Positions 34,265 through 43,610 of a stretch of 64,000 bases of DNA are shown one piece after another. The notes beneath the pieces were generated by a model. It searched no databases. It worked only from the letters and a program-made list of their open reading frames with translations, and was not told the origin of the DNA. Source of the DNA: Candidatus Poribacteria bacterium (GTDB taxonomy: Bacteria; Poribacteria; WGA-4E; WGA-3G); contig JAJEEK010000056.1 of assembly GCA_022821065.1 (NCBI GenBank), positions 1 through 64,000 of the forward strand, written 5' to 3'. The translations under genes were made by a program, and so were the position numbers. Each line of letters begins with the position of its first letter. The stretch's first letter is position 1.

Positions 34265-35458
34265 ATGGAAATCACAGATGTTAAAACGATTCTGACAGCA
34301 CCTAACGGGATTCGGCTTGTCGTTGTTAAGGTCGAAACGAGTGAACCGGGTTTATACGGACTCGGTTGTGCAACGTTTACACAACGTCCGCTCGCCGTGG
34401 CGACAGCAGTCGATGAATATCTCAAACCTTTTCTCGTGGGGAAAGACCCAGCGAACATAGAGGACATCTTCCAGACCAGTTTTGTCAGTTCCTATTGGCG
34501 CAATGGCCCCGTGCTGAACAATGCCCTCAGCGGTGTGGACATCGCCTTGTGGGACATCATGGGCAAACGCGCCAACATGCCTGTCTACCAGCTGCTCGGT
34601 GGTAAATGCCGTGAGGCTGCGACGCTTTACGCACACGCGGGCGGCGGTACTTTCGAGGAGGTAGAGCAGAGCATCCGTCGATATATGGAGCAGGGATACC
34701 GCTATGTCCGCGCACAGGTGGCAATACCGGGGTATTCGACTTACGGTGCGGGCCGTGGCAAGCGGAGTTCGCCTGCCTTTGAACCGACACCTTATGTCAA
34801 TACTATCATCAAACTCTTCGATCACCTACGCACGCAATTAGGGGACGAGGTGGAACTCCTACACGACGTACATGAGCGGATCCCTCCCATCCAAGCCATT
34901 AATCTCGCGAAAGGACTTGAACCATATAACCTCTTCTTCCTTGAAGACCCGTTTGCGCCGGAAGATGTTGACTATTTCCAGTTGATGCGTCAGCAGACGA
35001 GTATCCCCATCGCGATGGGTGAATTGTTCAACAATCCGAATGAGTACGTCCACCTTATCAAGGATCGGCTCATCGACTTTATCCGTGTGCATATCTCGCA
35101 GATCGGCGGTATCAGTCCGGCGCGTAAACTCGCAGCGTTCTGTGAATTCTTCGGTGTCCGCACGGCATGGCACGGACCAGGCGATGTCTCACCCGTCGGA
35201 CATGCTGCTAATGTTGCGTTGGATCTGGCATGTTATAACTTCGGCATTCAAGAGCAGCACGTCTTCGGAGACAACACGAAAGAGGTGTTCCCCGGCTGCC
35301 CAGAAATTCGGGACGGCTGTTTTTGGGCAAGCGAGGCACCAGGACTCGGTATCGATGTCAACGAAGAACTCGCTGCCCGATTCCCGTTTCCTGAACATCC
35401 GCTCAATGGCGGTTGGGCACCCGTGCGTAGAATGGATGGCACGGTTATTCGTCCGTAG
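34265..35458 (+). CDS. Enolase-superfamily dehydratase, mannonate dehydratase (ManD/RspA) type
   Basis: 397 aa from ATG 34265, with AAGGA about 13 nt upstream; the track start adds 26 unrelated residues. Mg ligands fit the ManD layout: Asp in LLHDVHER, Glu in FFLEDPF, Glu in IAMGELF. The later His is in AWHGPGDVSPVGHAA, and the N-terminal capping domain is intact. Characterised relatives dehydrate D-mannonate or D-gluconate; many family members have low or no activity. The gene has its own promoter and may share a transcript with the exported protein 23 bp downstream. Confidence 0.88.
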   Translation: MEITDVKTILTAPNGIRLVVVKVETSEPGLYGLGCATFTQRPLAVATAVDEYLKPFLVGKDPANIEDIFQTSFVSSYWRNGPVLNNALSGVDIALWDIMGKRANMPVYQLLGGKCREAATLYAHAGGGTFEEVEQSIRRYMEQGYRYVRAQVAIPGYSTYGAGRGKRSSPAFEPTPYVNTIIKLFDHLRTQLGDEVELLHDVHERIPPIQAINLAKGLEPYNLFFLEDPFAPEDVDYFQLMRQQTSIPIAMGELFNNPNEYVHLIKDRLIDFIRVHISQIGGISPARKLAAFCEFFGVRTAWHGPGDVSPVGHAANVALDLACYNFGIQEQHVFGDNTKEVFPGCPEIRDGCFWASEAPGLGIDVNEELAARFPFPEHPLNGGWAPVRRMDGTVIRP

Positions 35459-35481
35459 GTCAAATTGACACGAATGCGCGT

Positions 35482-37137
35482 ATGAAACCTATTGTTTATA
35501 CTGCTTTTGCACTCTGGGCAAGTTTCGTATATGCTGAGATTCGGTTCACACGCGTGACCGATGCAGCCGGTATCCAGTTTCGCCATTTTAACGGTGCAAC
35601 AGGGGAGAAGCATCTCGTTGAGACGATGGGTGGCGGTGTCGCTTTCTTCGATTACGATAACGATGGGCATCTGGACATCTATTTCGTCAACGGTGCACCT
35701 CTCGCTGTAGGAGAGGTTTCTAACCCCGATCCCTTACAACCTATAAATCGGCTCTATCAGAATAACGGTGATGGCACCTTTAGCGATGTGACACAACATG
35801 CTGGTGTGGGTGATACCGGTTACGGCATAGGTTGTTGCGTCGCCGATTACGATAACGATGGCGACAGTGATCTCTTCGTTACCAACTACGGTCAGAATGT
35901 CCTCTACCGCAACAATGGCAATGGCACTTTTACGGATGTAGCGACCGATGCAGGCATTGCTGGTGAACCGCGCTTCTCAGCCGGATGTGCCTTCGCGGAT
36001 TACGATAACGACGGGTGGCTCGATCTGGTCGTCGTCAACTATGTCTCTGTTGATTTAAAGACGGCACCCGATTGCTCACAAGATGGCATACCTGCGTATT
36101 GCCGTCCAGAAGATTTTGCTCCGGAACCGGATGTCCTCTACCGAAACAACGGTGATGGCACCTTCACCGATGTGACGCAGGATACCGGAATCGCTACACT
36201 CGGTAGGGGACTCGGTGCTGTCTGGACGGATGTCGATAATGACAATCGGCTTGATCTTTACATCGCTAATGATCGAGAACCGAACTTCCTCTATCGGAAT
36301 AATGCGGACGGTACTTTCACGGAACTCGGTGAGTTGCACGGTATCGCGCGCAACGAACACGGTGACGTTGAAAGCAGCATGGGTATTGATACGGCAGACG
36401 CGGACAACGATGGCGATTTCGATGTGATCCTCACGCATTATCAGGCTGAAACGAATACGCTCTATCAGAACGATGGAAACGGTATCTTTTGGGACATCAC
36501 CGCACAGAGTCGTTTGAGCGAACCGACGCTCCTACCGTTGGCATGGGGTACCGGTTTCGTTGATTTCGACAACGACGGTTGGTTAGACCTCTTTTTTGCC
36601 AATGGGCATCTCCACAATAACATCTCAGAATTGGAAGAGATTGGGGTTTACAAACAACAGAATCAACTGTTCCGCAACCGCGGCGACGGGGTCTACACAG
36701 ATATTTCGGGTCTATCTGGTGAAGGGCTGTTGATAGAGAAGTCCAGTCGTGGCGCGGTCTTTGGAGACTACGACAACGACGGCGATCTGGATATCCTTGT
36801 CACGAATATTAACGATCCACCTGACCTGCTTAGGAACGATACGCCCTCGGTTCATGGCTGGTTAAGCGTTAAACTCATCGGTAAAAAGTCGAATCGCGAC
36901 GGAATAGGTGCAAAAGTAACGCTTCAGAACGGCGATATGCGCCTGCTCCGGGAGGTGAAAAGCGGCGGCAGTTATCTCTCCCAGAACGCGCAACAGTTGT
37001 TGGTCGGGTTAGGCACCGCAGATCGGATTGATCGGGTGGTTGTGCGCTGGCAAAGCGGTGTTCAGGATGTCATAGAAAATGTGAAAGGCAATCAGGTATT
37101 GACAATTCGAGAGGGAGAGGGTATCATATTAGATTAA
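35482..37137 (+). CDS. Secreted FG-GAP/VCBS repeat protein with ASPIC/UnbV end (CRTAC1-like)
   Basis: 551 aa. Signal peptide of about 18 residues (MKPIVYTAFALWASFVYA). Seven or so FG-GAP/VCBS repeats follow, each with a calcium-binding DYDNDG-x-LD loop and YRNNGDGTFTDVT, building a beta-propeller. The C-terminal 70 residues (IGAKVTLQNGD...VGLGTADRIDRVVVRWQSG) are an ASPIC/UnbV domain. Such proteins are common in Planctomycetes, Poribacteria and Acidobacteria. Their function is not established; carbohydrate or protein binding outside the cell is likely. Confidence 0.92.
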   Translation: MKPIVYTAFALWASFVYAEIRFTRVTDAAGIQFRHFNGATGEKHLVETMGGGVAFFDYDNDGHLDIYFVNGAPLAVGEVSNPDPLQPINRLYQNNGDGTFSDVTQHAGVGDTGYGIGCCVADYDNDGDSDLFVTNYGQNVLYRNNGNGTFTDVATDAGIAGEPRFSAGCAFADYDNDGWLDLVVVNYVSVDLKTAPDCSQDGIPAYCRPEDFAPEPDVLYRNNGDGTFTDVTQDTGIATLGRGLGAVWTDVDNDNRLDLYIANDREPNFLYRNNADGTFTELGELHGIARNEHGDVESSMGIDTADADNDGDFDVILTHYQAETNTLYQNDGNGIFWDITAQSRLSEPTLLPLAWGTGFVDFDNDGWLDLFFANGHLHNNISELEEIGVYKQQNQLFRNRGDGVYTDISGLSGEGLLIEKSSRGAVFGDYDNDGDLDILVTNINDPPDLLRNDTPSVHGWLSVKLIGKKSNRDGIGAKVTLQNGDMRLLREVKSGGSYLSQNAQQLLVGLGTADRIDRVVVRWQSGVQDVIENVKGNQVLTIREGEGIILD

Positions 37138-37201
37138 GTGAGTTGATTAGACGAGATTGCTAAACCTTAATTTTCCGATAACCCTTCAGGAGGAGCGTCT
37201 A

Positions 37202-38002
37202 ATGGATAAGAGGTTCTTTGTTACGATTCTTACGTTTGTGGTCGCATTTATGCTGACCGTAAGTCCGTCTGTACTCGCAAAGGTTGACCCGGCAGATCTT
37301 GTCGGCATGTGGCTATTTGAAGAGGGCGCGGGCGATGTCGCTAAGGATACTTCCGAGGCAGGAAACGATGGGACCATTGCGGGACCCAAGAAATGGCGTG
37401 ACGGAAAATTCGGACGCGCACTCGAGTTTGATGGTGCTGGTGTTTATGTAGAGGTAGAATCCAACGATAGTATTACGCTCGAAGAGTTGACAATTGTTGC
37501 GTGGGCGAATCTGGAGCCGTCGCAAGGCACGCGTTGGCAATCTATCATGATGCGCGGTCAGAACCCACGAAACTATTTACTGGCTGTTGATAAAGACAGT
37601 CAAACCCTACAACTCAGTATTACCAAAGGTGCACCTGGGGCATGGGGAGGGCCGACCGGTGGTCCTGTCATCACAGGTGATGGATGGCATCATCTTGCCT
37701 GCGTTATCGGTGAAGATGCCGGATTGGTTATTTACACCGATGGTGAGGAAGTCGGCAAACAACCGTACGCAAAACCGAGTCTCGATGCGGATCCGGGTCG
37801 GATGCGGATTGGAGACGGATCCAACGGCGGGCACCAATGCGAAGGCTTGCTTGATGAGGTCGCGCTCTTCAATGTTCCACTCGAACAGGACGACATCAAA
37901 GAGATCATGGAAGATGGTCTTGAAGGCGCGACAGGCTTGTTGGCGGTGGAACCCGAAGATAAGCTGGTAACAATATGGGGGAAACTCAAAACAGGCTTGT
38001 AG
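37202..38002 (+). CDS. Secreted LamG/concanavalin-A-like domain protein
   Basis: 266 aa from ATG 37202, with CAGGAGGA upstream; the track start is 15 codons early. Signal peptide to about residue 27 (VVAFMLTVSPSVLAK). One LamG-type jelly-roll fills the rest: LVGMWLFEEGAGDVAKDTS, GRALEFDGAGVYVEV, WHHLACV, YTDGEEVG and GLLDEVALFNVPLEQDDI are the usual landmarks. It is probably a surface sugar-binding protein. It lies 64 bp after the CRTAC1-like gene, and a terminator follows. Confidence 0.92.
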   Translation: MDKRFFVTILTFVVAFMLTVSPSVLAKVDPADLVGMWLFEEGAGDVAKDTSEAGNDGTIAGPKKWRDGKFGRALEFDGAGVYVEVESNDSITLEELTIVAWANLEPSQGTRWQSIMMRGQNPRNYLLAVDKDSQTLQLSITKGAPGAWGGPTGGPVITGDGWHHLACVIGEDAGLVIYTDGEEVGKQPYAKPSLDADPGRMRIGDGSNGGHQCEGLLDEVALFNVPLEQDDIKEIMEDGLEGATGLLAVEPEDKLVTIWGKLKTGL

Positions 38003-38049
38003 TTAATTTTTCCATTCGGCTGTCAGCCGTTACCAAATAAGTATTTTTC

Positions 38050-38076
38050 ACAGGCGAGGTCTCTAACTTCGCCTGT
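38050..38076 (+). terminator. Intrinsic terminator after LamG gene
   Basis: Stem ACAGGCGAgGT / ACtTCGCCTGT with loop CTCTA, followed by TTTTCTATTTTTG on the plus strand. The T-tract overlaps the end of the convergent TPR gene. It belongs to the GGCGAGGTT hairpin family. Confidence 0.75.
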
Positions 38077-38079
38077 TTT

Positions 38080-39510
38080 CTATTTTTGTCCTTCGCGGAT
38101 ATCTTTCAGCCCTTCACGGTAGATCGGATTGTCGGGTGCAAGTTCAATCGCCTTTAAAATAGCTGTCTCTGCCGCGTCGTATTTCCCGACCTTATAGCAT
38201 AACCACGATAAAGTATTGTAATACGGCGCCGAATCTGGCGATAGTTCTGTCGCGTGGCGTGCCAATTCAACTGCTTTTGCCAAGTTCCGATCGTGTTGAC
38301 CGTACAGATAGGCGAGACCGTGGTATGCCACAGCGTTTTCCGGTGCGAGTGCGATGGCGCGTTCGTAGTGTGTCTCTGCCGCGTCGAACTGACGGTTTGC
38401 GGTGTAGAGCGTGCCGAGCAACGCCAAAGTTTCTGGCAAATTAGCGTCAATCTCAAGTGCGCGGTGGAACTGTTTTAAAGCGTTCTGTCCATCTCGGTTT
38501 TGCATATAGGCGATACCGAGGTTATGGTAGACCTCCGCTGTCTTTAAACCGAGTGCGATGGCGCGTTCATAGTGTCTGATCGCTTGCGTCGGGTCTCCTT
38601 GATCCGCTGCGATTCTGGCGAGTCCTGCGGATACCTGTGCCCTATGGGTATCTGATGTGCTGTATTTCCGGATCCGATTGAATGTTTCGGTAGCTGCATC
38701 ATATCTTTCGTGTTTGCGATAGATATTCGCGAGTGTGAGCAGTGCCTCGGCTTTCTCATCGGTATCTGCGACGAAAACCGCCTCAAGATGTTTCTGGATC
38801 TCCGTATCCGCTGCTTTTAACGCTCGAAATCGCTGCATCGCCTTTTCGGCTTCTGATATATTCCCAGTTTGTCTGTAGCATCGGGAGAGTTGATAGTAAG
38901 CGTTCGGCATTGTCGGCGTTAGCGTGACGGTTTTCTGATACGCATCAATCGCTGCTTGCCAATCCTGTTTACGGCTATAAAGCACGCCGAGGTGGTAGTG
39001 TGCATCGACAAAATTGGGGTCTGCTGCAATGGCGTGCTGTTGCGTAGTGACTGCTTTCTCAACCTCTCCACGTCCAGCATAGATGATGCCAAGGTTATGA
39101 TACGCCTCAGCGACCCCTGCCGTTCCTCGCTCTACCACTTCGGTATATAACCCGATCGCTTCGTCAAATCGACCTTGTCGGTAAGCGATGTATCCCAACC
39201 CTAATAACGCTTGTGAGATTGTGATTTCGATGTCAGTGTTATGCTTTTTGTGTATATTGAAGCGTAGCGCGTCCCGATAGGCGCGGGTCGCTTCCGTGTA
39301 GCGACCGAGTTGTGAATAGGCGTATCCTAAACGGGCAAAGGTTCTGCCATTTTCCTCAGCATTGGTAAAGTGCCGGATGGCAGCCTCGTAATTTTCCTGT
39401 TGGAGTGCCGCTTCTCCGAGTTCATAAGCGTTTTGTGCAATGGCGAGATGCCCACCTAAAACATGAAGACATAACGTAATAGATAGCCAACAAAGTAAAA
39501 TTCTCATCAC
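38080..39510 (-). CDS. Exported tetratricopeptide-repeat protein
   Basis: 476 aa. Signal peptide of about 25 residues (LCWLSITLCLHVLGGHLAIAQ). The rest is about 11-12 TPR units of 34 aa with the usual spacing (for example AYHNLGIIYAGRGEVEKAV, AYYQLSRCYRQTGNISEAE). TPR arrays bind proteins; the partner is unknown. The start is 19 bp after murB on the same strand, so it is probably co-transcribed. The tandem repeats are coding, not junk. Confidence 0.92.
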   Translation of the reverse strand: MMRILLCWLSITLCLHVLGGHLAIAQNAYELGEAALQQENYEAAIRHFTNAEENGRTFARLGYAYSQLGRYTEATRAYRDALRFNIHKKHNTDIEITISQALLGLGYIAYRQGRFDEAIGLYTEVVERGTAGVAEAYHNLGIIYAGRGEVEKAVTTQQHAIAADPNFVDAHYHLGVLYSRKQDWQAAIDAYQKTVTLTPTMPNAYYQLSRCYRQTGNISEAEKAMQRFRALKAADTEIQKHLEAVFVADTDEKAEALLTLANIYRKHERYDAATETFNRIRKYSTSDTHRAQVSAGLARIAADQGDPTQAIRHYERAIALGLKTAEVYHNLGIAYMQNRDGQNALKQFHRALEIDANLPETLALLGTLYTANRQFDAAETHYERAIALAPENAVAYHGLAYLYGQHDRNLAKAVELARHATELSPDSAPYYNTLSWLCYKVGKYDAAETAILKAIELAPDNPIYREGLKDIREGQK

Positions 39511-39529
39511 TATTTCGCCTGATAGGTAT

Positions 39530-40438
39530 TTAATCGAATCCCAACCGTTTTACCTCTGTCTGGAGGGATACCCCCGTCTTTTCGCGGACTTGATTTTGGA
39601 TATAGGCGACTAACTTCAGGATATCTTCTGCGGTCGCGTTGTCGATATTGAGGATAAAGTTCCCGTGCACCGTTGACACCTCCGCGCCACCGATGCGATA
39701 GCCTTTCAATCCACTGATGTCTATCAGTCGTCCAGCGGAATCGCCGGGCGGATTCTTGAACATACACCCTGCATTCTCTTCGGCGAACGGTTGCGTCTCA
39801 ACTTTTTGCTTGTAGAACGCCTGCATCTGTGCCGTGATAGCGTCAGCGTTTCCGGGTTCAAGTTCTAACGTTGCACCTGTAACACAGAAATAGGCATCTA
39901 AACCGCTATGCCGATATTCAAAATGTGCTTCGTCGTGTGTTAGCGTAATAAGTTTACCGGTGTTATCCATGACTGTAACGTTTTTAACGACATCCCCGAA
40001 ACTGCTTCCCCATGCGCCCGCATTCATAATCAACGCACCGCCAACGGATCCAGGGATCCCGAGTGCGAATTCCACGCCGCTCAAGCCGTGTCGCGACATC
40101 GTTTTCGAGAGCCGCGGCAGTGAGAGTCCCGCACCGACGGAGATGACGTTCCCGTTTATCTCCAGTTTCGCTAACGCACCGACTAACCGGATACTGATAC
40201 CTTTGAAACCGGTATCGCTTACCAGCAGATTAGAACCCCGACCGATAATAGCGACGGGTACATCCCACTGTTTGTGGAAACGTGCCAACGCTGCTAATTC
40301 GGATACCGTGCTGACTTCGATATAAGCGGTTGCTTCACCACCGATGCCGAAGTAGGTGTGCTTTGCGAGTGGTTCACTGAATCGGATCCGTGAGCCAGAT
40401 TGTGTGATGATTTCCGACACTGCATCTTTCCAATTCAT
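39530..40438 (-). CDS. murB: UDP-N-acetylenolpyruvoylglucosamine reductase
   Basis: FAD enzyme of peptidoglycan synthesis (302 aa from ATG 40438, where GGAGG stands 5 nt upstream; the track start is four codons earlier). IIGRGSNLLVSD and NAGAWGSSFGDVV form the FAD site. ENAGCMFKNPPGDSAGRLID carries the catalytic region, with Cys where many MurB proteins have Ser; both occur in the family. The length and missing tyrosine loop suit a type II MurB. A TPR gene follows, 19 bp downstream. Confidence 0.95.
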   Translation of the reverse strand: MNWKDAVSEIITQSGSRIRFSEPLAKHTYFGIGGEATAYIEVSTVSELAALARFHKQWDVPVAIIGRGSNLLVSDTGFKGISIRLVGALAKLEINGNVISVGAGLSLPRLSKTMSRHGLSGVEFALGIPGSVGGALIMNAGAWGSSFGDVVKNVTVMDNTGKLITLTHDEAHFEYRHSGLDAYFCVTGATLELEPGNADAITAQMQAFYKQKVETQPFAEENAGCMFKNPPGDSAGRLIDISGLKGYRIGGAEVSTVHGNFILNIDNATAEDILKLVAYIQNQVREKTGVSLQTEVKRLGFD

Positions 40439-40573
40439 TCTATCCTCCATTTTCCTCTATAATTATTTTATCACAGATTCCCTAAAGTTCCAATTAAATC
40501 GCTATAGCGTCTATTAGCGTTACGATAAACCTCACATTCCGTTCCAAAAGGAAGAGAACCGAATATTCCGCTC

Positions 40574-40602
40574 TTGACGAGACGACGCAAAAGTGGTATA
40601 TT
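40574..40602 (+). promoter_or_regulatory. Sigma-70-type promoter of the acetamidase gene
   Basis: TTGACG (40574-40579), 17-bp spacer, TATATT (40597-40602), 82 bp before the start codon. Confidence 0.65.
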
Positions 40603-40683
40603 GTTGTTGCTTTTGCATGAGTGAGTTCCAACAAAGACACACACTACGTCGAATACCCTACAAGCAGGAGAGGAATTTCAGAG

Positions 40684-41604
40684 ATGGCAACACATCGCTT
40701 CCAACCGACGGTCTATCACACAGCAATCGGCGCGCACGAACCGGTGCTTCATATTGAAAGCGGTGACACCGTTTTCACAACTACTGTGGATAACGCAGGT
40801 TTTGATGCCACGGATACACAGGTTACCCCGGGTGGGAACCCGCAAACGGGTCCGTTTTTTATCGAATCGGCAGAACCCGGCGATACACTATCCGTCCATT
40901 TTGATCGGATCGTTCCGAACCGAAAAATCGGACGGACGGCTACGGTTGTCGCGCCGAATGTGCTGGATCCGCACTACGTCGCGTCCGAGATGCCGGAAGG
41001 CGGTCGCGCAGAGTGGCATGTGGATGTGGAAAAATGGACAGCAACATTAATGACACCGGAGACGCAGTTGGGTAAACTCACGTTGCCGCTCGAACCGATG
41101 GTCGGCTGTTTTGGTGTCGCGCCACCGCGTGGCCAAGCGATCTCGACAGCGACCTCCTCTACACACGGTGGGAATATGGACTATCGTGGATTTCAGGAGG
41201 GTGTCACTGTCTACCTTCCTGTCTTTGTTCCGGGCGCGCTCTTTCATCTCGGTGATGGACACGCCGTTCAGGGGGACGGTGAAATCGTGGGGACTGGCAT
41301 CGAAATCTCTTTTGACGTGCAGTTTACGGTTGAAGTCCTCAAAGGCAAGACCATCAACTGGCCCCGTGCTGAAAACAGCGAATATATCCTGACAGCAGGC
41401 AATGCACGCCCGTTGGATCAGGCAGTGCAACACGCAACGACGGAGCTCCTACGCTGGTTAGGTGAACTCGGTTTGGAGAAATCTGCAGCACATATCCTAT
41501 TAGGGCAAGCCGTGGAATACGATATGGGTAACGTGTTCGATCCGGCGTATACGATGGTCTGCAAAATCAAAAAGTCTATTCTACACGATATTGGGATTAT
41601 GTAG
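40684..41604 (+). CDS. Acetamidase/formamidase family protein
   Basis: 306 aa from ATG 40684, with AGGAGAGGAA upstream; the track start is GTG 40621. Family landmarks are present: ESAEPGDTLSVHFDRI, a HGGNMDYRG metal site (His, Asn, Asp), YLPVFVPGALFHLGDGHAVQGDGEI and GTGIEIS. Members hydrolyse short amides to ammonia and the acid, in the cytoplasm. It is a single-gene unit with its own promoter. The substrate is not determined by sequence. Confidence 0.92.
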   Translation: MATHRFQPTVYHTAIGAHEPVLHIESGDTVFTTTVDNAGFDATDTQVTPGGNPQTGPFFIESAEPGDTLSVHFDRIVPNRKIGRTATVVAPNVLDPHYVASEMPEGGRAEWHVDVEKWTATLMTPETQLGKLTLPLEPMVGCFGVAPPRGQAISTATSSTHGGNMDYRGFQEGVTVYLPVFVPGALFHLGDGHAVQGDGEIVGTGIEISFDVQFTVEVLKGKTINWPRAENSEYILTAGNARPLDQAVQHATTELLRWLGELGLEKSAAHILLGQAVEYDMGNVFDPAYTMVCKIKKSILHDIGIM

Positions 41605-41628
41605 TGTGTTTGGGAGGCGTTTATCTGA

Positions 41629-42236
41629 CTACAGAAGATTCGGATTTGCAGTCAGGATGGGTATTTCCTGCGTTTTGAAATCGCTGTCGTTTGTTATGAG
41701 AGTGAAGCCGTTGTTTTTGCAGAGTTCTGTTATGACTTGGTCATTGAAGTCGAAATCACCGGTGGCATAATCATTGAGTAAATCATCTATTCCCAGCGTT
41801 GCAAAGCAACTTTCTATTCGCGCACAGTGTTTCATAATCTGCTTGACATGAGTGGCAATATTTTGAGCCACTGGTTTGAAATCTGGGCTGTTGCGAAAAG
41901 TTTTGAAGGTGTTTGGATAGGACGAGGCATCTCTCCATTTCAACCTGGCGTAAGCATTAATAAATTCTGAAACAACAAGTAGATCAATATAAATTCGGAA
42001 GAATGGCTTTCGGCTATCGGCTAAGAGGCTGTCGGTAAGAAACATTGTGCTAACCTGACACCTCTTTACCGACCGCTGACAGTGAGCGCAGCGAACGCCC
42101 CTCTTTGCTGACTGCTTCTTTTCGGTTTCGGCGGACCGTACAGATATAACCAGATATTAGCATCCAGAAACAGTTTGTCTTGGGCGGTGAAGTTATAGTG
42201 ACGAATCTCGCCTGCTTTATACCTCACCGTCGTCAT
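41629..42236 (-). pseudogene. PIN-domain toxin split by a short-repeat insertion
   Basis: Two frames make one PIN protein. From ATG 42236 (not in the ORF track; overlaps the DUF4325 gene by 20 bp) the frame reads MTTVRYKAGEIRHYNFTAQD then KLFLDANIWLYLYGPP, the first PIN strand with its acidic residue, and stops at 42066. The remainder (VVSEFINAYARLKW, DFNDQVITELC, LITNDSDF) is in the ORF 41629-42045 in another frame. Between them lies word-repeat DNA. PIN proteins are usually VapC-like RNases; this one cannot be made whole. Confidence 0.75.
41997..42115. repeat. Word repeats inside the PIN gene
   Basis: CGGAAGAATGGCTTTCGGC continuing TATCGGCT is shared exactly with 45739 onward. GACCGCTGACAGTGAGCGCA then GCGAACGCC resembles the run at 30260-30290. 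This DNA interrupts the PIN reading frame. Confidence 0.65.
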
Positions 42237-42582
42237 CCCCTAAGACCTCTTGAAATATTTGATTGTATCTTTGGGGGTCTTTAAAATATAATTTGACATC
42301 GCGAACGACGGATTCCAGGAAGGCAAGGTCGTCTGGTGCTATATCTTTCACTTTCAATAGAGACCGAATTTCTTCTTCACTGAATGTTCCGTACAATTCA
42401 CCGATCGCGGAGGTAAGGAAAGGTGTTGTTAGTGCTGTGACATTTTGAAATGAAAGGACGACCTCTTGGTTCGCCCTCAGAGCAGCGTCAAGGTGTTTAT
42501 GAACCTTCTGCCCATCGTCAGAGGCGACACAAAAAGGACTGCCCACGACTTCAAACAGGGATATTTGAATGTTTTCTGACAT
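42217..42582 (-). CDS. STAS-like DUF4325 protein
   Basis: 121 aa, AAGGAG 7 nt before the ATG. It resembles the STAS-like DUF4325 family: an N-terminal beta segment, VVLSFQNVTALTTPFLTSAIGELY (the conserved strand-helix pair), then a helical tail. Its end overlaps the start of the PIN gene by 20 bp in another frame, the arrangement of toxin-antitoxin pairs. An antitoxin role is therefore a reasonable inference, not proven. Confidence 0.75.
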   Translation of the reverse strand: MSENIQISLFEVVGSPFCVASDDGQKVHKHLDAALRANQEVVLSFQNVTALTTPFLTSAIGELYGTFSEEEIRSLLKVKDIAPDDLAFLESVVRDVKLYFKDPQRYNQIFQEVLGDDDGEV

Positions 42583-42765
42583 GGTTATCTCCTTAAAAAA
42601 CGGATTTTATCAATATTAACTCTGCAAATGTTAAGGAAAATTGTCGCTAGGCGTGAAATTGACTGCTCTAATATTGTAAGACAGAAATCCTTTAAATTCA
42701 AGCACAAAAACGGTATTCAGTCAATCTCTTAACATCAAAGTCCGTCTGCAGGAAGATCGCCTCTC

Positions 42766-43596
42766 CTACTTTTCTTTATTCATATCCAATTCTGCCATAG
42801 ACCTGAGATTCAACAGTGGGGTCATCACGCCGCCTGCTGCGGGGAGGACGACTCCTGTATCGTAAAGTTTCATCGCGGAAATCGTAGCATGTGCGACATC
42901 TTCGGGTGCACCAGCACGGACCATAAAAATGTAACCTTTCTCTGCTGCCTCTTCATAATCTGGGATGCGGACGCGCGAGAGGTCGGTGTTGATGACACCG
43001 GCAGCGATACCGTTGACTTTGATGCCGTGCGGTGCCAAGCGTCCAGCAAAAGCGCGCATGCTCATCTCTAATCCCGCTTTCGAGATACAGTAGGCGGTAC
43101 GGTTGTCGGATGCCATTGTGTCTGAGATTGAGAGCGTGTAGATAATACAGCCACGAATCTCGTTTGTGACCATGTAATTCGCGACGCGCTGCGTGAGGAA
43201 ATGCGTCGCCTTGAGATTGGTGTTGACAATCAGATCAAACTGTTCCGGTGTCTCCTCAAGAATATCAGCAATACGGGTGATACCGGCATTGTTGATGAGG
43301 ATGTCCACCTTTCCGAAAGCGTTGTGTGCGGTGTCGAGCAATCTTTCGTGTGAATCGAGGTCGCTGATGTCCGCCTGAATGATAACGGCTTTTCTATCAA
43401 GTGCTTCTATCTCTTGTTGTACGGATTCTGCGGCATCGCGGTTTTGGTTATAGTTGATTAGCACGTCCGCACCTTGACGCGCCAATTCAATGGCGATTGC
43501 GCGTCCGATGCCACGGCTGGAACCTGTTACGATTGCGGATTTATCTGTGAACGAAACGTCTGTTGCGAAGAATCCGAGGTCTGTTTGTGTTGACAT
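42766..43596 (-). CDS. Short-chain dehydrogenase/reductase
   Basis: 276 aa from ATG 43596, which has GGAG 7 nt upstream; the track start adds 56 residues from the preceding permease gene. Classical SDR: TGSSRGIG (NAD(P) loop), NNAGIT, and YCISKAG with the Tyr-x3-Lys pair. It is the last gene of the ABC transporter operon, 14 bp after oppC-like, so it may act on an imported substrate. Specificity is unknown; 3-oxoacyl-ACP-reductase-like and sugar dehydrogenases look alike at this level. Confidence 0.92.
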   Translation of the reverse strand: MSTQTDLGFFATDVSFTDKSAIVTGSSRGIGRAIAIELARQGADVLINYNQNRDAAESVQQEIEALDRKAVIIQADISDLDSHERLLDTAHNAFGKVDILINNAGITRIADILEETPEQFDLIVNTNLKATHFLTQRVANYMVTNEIRGCIIYTLSISDTMASDNRTAYCISKAGLEMSMRAFAGRLAPHGIKVNGIAAGVINTDLSRVRIPDYEEAAEKGYIFMVRAGAPEDVAHATISAMKLYDTGVVLPAAGGVMTPLLNLRSMAELDMNKEK

Positions 43597-43610
43597 ATTT
43601 TTCTCCATTT

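Noticed and set aside
38080-39510. Periodic DNA in the TPR gene as a repeat element
   Set aside because: Period matches 34-residue TPR units in an open frame.
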